Below, piece after piece: positions 54,801 to 57,766 of a stretch of 57,766 nt of DNA (positions within the stretch are counted from its first letter, which is position 1; every line of letters starts with the position of its first letter). The notes under the pieces were generated by a model that did not search any database, had not been told where the DNA came from, and saw only the letters and a list, made by a program, of their open reading frames with translations. The stretch is taken from NCBI RefSeq assembly GCF_001039355.2, contig NW_019775509.1, forward strand, positions 66,385-124,150, written 5' to 3'. The translations under genes and the position numbers were made by a program. Origin of the DNA: Lingula anatina. Its lineage: Eukaryota > Brachiopoda > Lingulata > Lingulida > Lingulidae.

Positions 54801-56440
54801 GGTCGCGAACTAACGGCCCGCCGTATTTGTGTCTCTTCTTAAAATGTCTCCCCTTAATCGGCTTAAGTTATTTTAATAATTAAAATTATTCAAGGCCACA
54901 AATATGATTGGTACCTTTTTTCAAACTTCTCTTAAAATCTGAACGGGGGTTAAATGTATTTTTAAGAGTGGTGAAAATTTTAAATTTAACTATTGGCGTT
55001 GGGGATTGCGGCGCCCCGCTGGACTTAACAAAGAATGGCAGCCTGACGTTTTCAATGCTTAAAACACTGTATCACACCATTTCTCCTCAGTTATAATCTT
55101 ATTCTTCTCCTCTATTTATTTATCTCTACATATTTATCTACTTACCTGAAGGTGGCGGGCATGCTGACCCATTACATTCTCTCAGGTGGTCTGCATCCAT
55201 TCGGTGCCAATTTCGTGGACATTCAGCTGAACATCACCCGCTGCTGGCCACGCTGGGTCTTCCTCGGCCACGAGGCCCAGGAGCTCGTGCGGTGCACCCT
55301 GATGTCCAATCCTGAGGAGAGAGTCACCATCTCCGAGGCGCTTAGGCATCCATTCTTCTGGCCGGACAGCAAACGCAGTGATTTTCTACAGGCTGTCGGG
55401 CTTGAGATTGACATAGAGATACAGTACAGGTGTGTGTGTGTGTGTGTGTGCGTGTGTGTGTGTGTCTGCGTTCGTGTGTCGGTGCGTACATGTGTGCGTG
55501 CCTGTGCTTGCATGCGTGTGTTCGCACACGCGTGGAGGGAGAGAAATGTTCTATATTATGAAAAAATGAAGTATATTTACATTACAATTATGTTTCAGCT
55601 CACTTACGGACTACACAACGTTTTTCTCTCTTTTTAGCCTTTTTTTATGTCATATTTCTCAATTTTCACAGGAGCCAGACCTTTCTCCAGCTCAATGAGC
55701 GTCTTAATAACGTGGCGTTCAATGCCATCAAGAAAGACTGGGTAGGTTTTGTGGTGGGAAGCTAGGTTCAAACATTATTTCATTAATATGAACAGTTCGT
55801 CAAGGGGCTGATACATTAAAAAGAATAAAAACGAAAGTTTTGATTTTCTTTTCCGTACTGTGGCTTTGTGCTTTCAATCAAATCCTAAAGCAAAGTTTAT
55901 TGTTTTAGAATAGGCCTTCAAATTAATTAATTTGCAAAGCTTTTTATATAATAAAAAACTAATGTTGATGTTTGTCCGTATTATTTCAGCTTTCTGCCAT
56001 AGATACCGGCTTACTTTCTGATCTTCGCAGCTTTGGAGTATTCCAAAACAACATGGCGGACCTTCTTCGGTTTATCTACAGCTGCAAGGTCCATGCCGAC
56101 AACTTGTGAGTAGATTTTATTGTACATATTCCAGTAGAATCGCAAGAATGCAGACCCTCGTTACAATGAAATATAAACACTTGAGAGACAAATTTGCCGC
56201 GCGTGTTATCCTCAACAGAGCCTCCGTACCTCATTTCAACTCTTATTATTAATTAATTAATTATTTATTTTATATTATATTATACATTTATTTTCCAGGA
56301 CTCCTACCAGCAAAGACATTCTCAAGGACGGCAGCTACTTTCTGCGTACCTTCCCTGCCCTACTGATAGGAGTGTACAGAGTCATCATTCTCACCCCCAC
56401 TTGGCGCACGAAACCAATACTTCAAGAGATTTTGAGTTAA
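42859..56440 (+). CDS. Giant RNase L/IRE1-like protein: TM, ankyrin, disordered region, pseudokinase, KEN
   Basis: Sixteen coding exons: 42859-43248, 43941-44042, 44465-44563, 44799-44903, 45312-45410, 45652-45753, 46081-46227, 46825-52709, 52996-53149, 53367-53558, 54145-54259, 54706-54797, 55152-55429, 55672-55741, 55990-56105, 56299-56440 (8,088 nt, about 2,695 residues). Residues 18-34 form a membrane anchor followed by LRKNQ. Ankyrin repeats cover about 131-348. The 5,885-nt exon gives a helical start, a run of nine lysines, an Asp run and about 1,700 mostly disordered charged residues. The kinase-like part keeps the beta-3 lysine (VAVKK, about 2330) but has HMFLM for HRDLK and GFG for DFG, so it is a pseudokinase. 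The KEN RNase domain (PFFW...) keeps W2610, D2634 and H2645, but Y2640 replaces the catalytic arginine. Ankyrin-pseudokinase-KEN order is that of RNase L; the anchor recalls IRE1. The join of exon 1 to exon 2 uses a weak donor (CTG before GTTGGT) and is the weakest point. Confidence 0.8.
43880..43919 (+). repeat. (AAAT)n microsatellite
   Basis: About ten AAAT units, ending about 20 bp before the acceptor of the first ankyrin exon. Confidence 0.95.
45777..45811 (+). repeat. (CT)n microsatellite
   Basis: Pure CT tract in the intron after the fifth ankyrin exon. Confidence 0.95.
54299..54350 (+). repeat. Degenerate duplicate of a kinase-exon start
   Basis: TTTAAAAGGGACTCCAGC, then a TGTTTAGTAAAGATCGG stretch, resembles the true acceptor and first bases of the exon at 52996 (TTTAAAAGGGACTCCAGC, then AGTTCACTAATGATCGG). 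It lies about 1.3 kb downstream in an intron of the same gene and loses coding sense after about 45 bp. Confidence 0.7.
55430..55525 (+). repeat. (GT)n-rich microsatellite at splice donor
   Basis: GT-rich tract that begins directly at the donor of the exon ending 55429 (ACAG before GTGTGTG). The donor GT is therefore the first unit of the repeat. Splicing could slip within the tract, but only the first GT keeps the frame with the next exon. Confidence 0.9.
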
Positions 56441-57766
56441 CTGTGACAGAGAAGCACATAACCCTATTGCGACAGAAGGAATTTGTTACTGCAACTTTGA
56501 CTGCGTTCCCATAAACCTATCGTATTAACTGGATCGATCTAACTCTGCGGGGTTCTCGATGAATTGCTTTCAGTGTAATCAGCTTACTTGTCTGGCACGC
56601 CCCCTCGAGCTACTAAGAGGCAATTGACTATCGTGAATTACCCCTAGCAGCTTCATTAGGCGTGCCAGATATTTATATATATTTATCTTATTTCACTGAA
56701 TGCAAATTAGAGAGAATCCCCGCAGAGTTAGATCGATCCAGCTTGTGCGATGGGTTTATGGGAACGCTCCCAAGTTTTTTCTAAAATCTACTTCATTTCA
56801 TTTGGTGCTAAAGACCCGATACAATATAAATTCATTGAATTCTAAACATGGTATTATTGATTCCGAGGTGCTGTGATAGATTTTTTCAAATTATGGAGTA
56901 TTTCATTTTGCGAGAAATATATTTTCTAAAAAGCAGAAAAACCATATGAGCAAAAAGCATATCTACAACTGTGGCAATAATTTATTTTGTTTTTTAATAT
57001 TCGTATCGCGAGCTATTTTAGATCAATACAGTTTAAGGAGCTGCATGTCTTTTAAATTCAACTTTCCTTTCAACTTTTAAGTTCGGTTTGGTGTTTGTGA
57101 TGTCCATATTATGTACGAACTGTCGAGTTTTCACGTACAGTTTCGTAGAATAATAATGATAAAAAAAAAAAAAACAGAATAAAAGTGCTAATATTATAAA
57201 CTTTACCTGATATACATGCTATAAATACATTTGATATAGATTTTATCTGAAGGGAAATAAAGCTGAAAAGCAAAAGCAAAATCCGAGTTCATTCATCTTT
57301 TTTTTTTTTTTTTTTTTCAGGGCAATAATGATTCAACAGATCCAGTGTGTCAGTATCTTTGTTTCCCCCTATATTTTGTTGCAAAATTTGATAAAGTAAA
57401 ATAAATTAGCAAAACTGAAAAGAGTATTAAGATGTATCCTTTATTTTATAACAACAGGAGTAATACATTATAAAAAAAAAGATTACCTATTCAAACAAAG
57501 CAACAACAGTAACTTGATTTGATTTCAAAGGCACTTATCTTCTTATTGGCATTTTAAACGTAACAAAATATCGTTTTAATAGACAAAAATTGATATAACA
57601 CATGATATTGCGTTTCAAAAAACGTAATGCTCACAGTTGTTAAACAATCTTTAAGTAACAAATCAACATTATGAAGATCGTTAAAAGACCATCACCAGTT
57701 CCGTGCGATACTGCAGTATATTATGTTAAATCGTGTGTTTAATTATTGCTGTAAATACCCTCCCTC
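56441..57766 (+). other. 3' UTR and flank of the RNase L-like gene
   Basis: No gene seen. AATAAA occurs at 57178-57183 and 57256-57261 and could end the RNase L-like transcript. A T-run lies at 57299-57319. The region also carries the inverted-repeat element at 56503-56767. Confidence 0.5.
56503..56767. mobile_element. GATCGATC-type MITE with ~55-bp inverted ends
   Basis: The left end (GCGTTCCCATAAACCTATCG, then GGATCGATCTAACTCTGC) is matched by the inverted right end (GCAGAGTTAGATCGATCC, then GATGGGTTTATGGGAACGC). The arms are about 55 bp with only a few mismatches, and the whole element is 265 bp. Related elements are at 28323 and 36322. Non-coding; target duplication not clear. Confidence 0.75.

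Overview
The window is animal nuclear DNA. Genes carry many short exons with GT-AG introns, UTRs, microsatellites and several families of small inverted-repeat elements. The mix of genes (a single ABHD4/5-type hydrolase, HELLS, a DZIP3-type HEPN domain, an RNase L-like ankyrin/KEN protein), frequent TACATGTA- and AGGCCT-type words, and apparent haplotype-style duplication suggest a highly polymorphic marine invertebrate. An amphioxus or another non-vertebrate deuterostome is my best guess, but I cannot prove the species. All exon structures below were derived by hand from splice sites, reading phase and protein family resemblance.

Layout. (1) Positions ~170-9098 and ~9161-17665 are two diverged copies of one ~8.5-9 kb segment. 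Each holds an orphan last exon of a lipocalin (gene A), a four-exon lipocalin (gene B) on +, and the 3' exons of an alpha/beta hydrolase gene on -. Only the second copy continues into the hydrolase 5' exons (full gene 16169-19701, -). The copies meet at a single N (9158), so a false haplotype duplication in the assembly is a serious possibility. (2) 19702-20037 is a probable bidirectional promoter driving the hydrolase leftward and HELLS rightward. HELLS (chromatin remodeller LSH) has 18 coding exons, 24594-33260. Its long first intron holds a TTAA-bounded inverted-repeat element with an internal 207-bp satellite and a 644-base assembly gap. (3) 33261-37483 is intergenic, with degenerate repeats, an inverted-repeat element and a TATA-box promoter with a kappa-B-like site. 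(4) 37484-41581 encodes a membrane-anchored protein joining a DZIP3-type HEPN domain, eight 12-residue repeats and an apparently active caspase. (5) 42859-56440 encodes a protein of about 2,695 residues: a membrane anchor, ankyrin repeats (one per exon), a 5.9-kb exon encoding mostly disordered charged sequence, an IRE1/RNase L-type pseudokinase and a KEN ribonuclease domain. (6) 56441-57766 is 3' flank with another inverted-repeat element.

The most interesting part is 35.9-56.4 kb. Two adjacent, co-oriented genes each place a HEPN-superfamily-type or KEN RNase-type module on the cytosolic side of a membrane through a very similar short N-terminal anchor (both end FLR...KNQ). One carries a caspase and the other an RNase L-like sensor-effector architecture. 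By inference this looks like a stress or innate-immune RNA-surveillance and cell-death locus.
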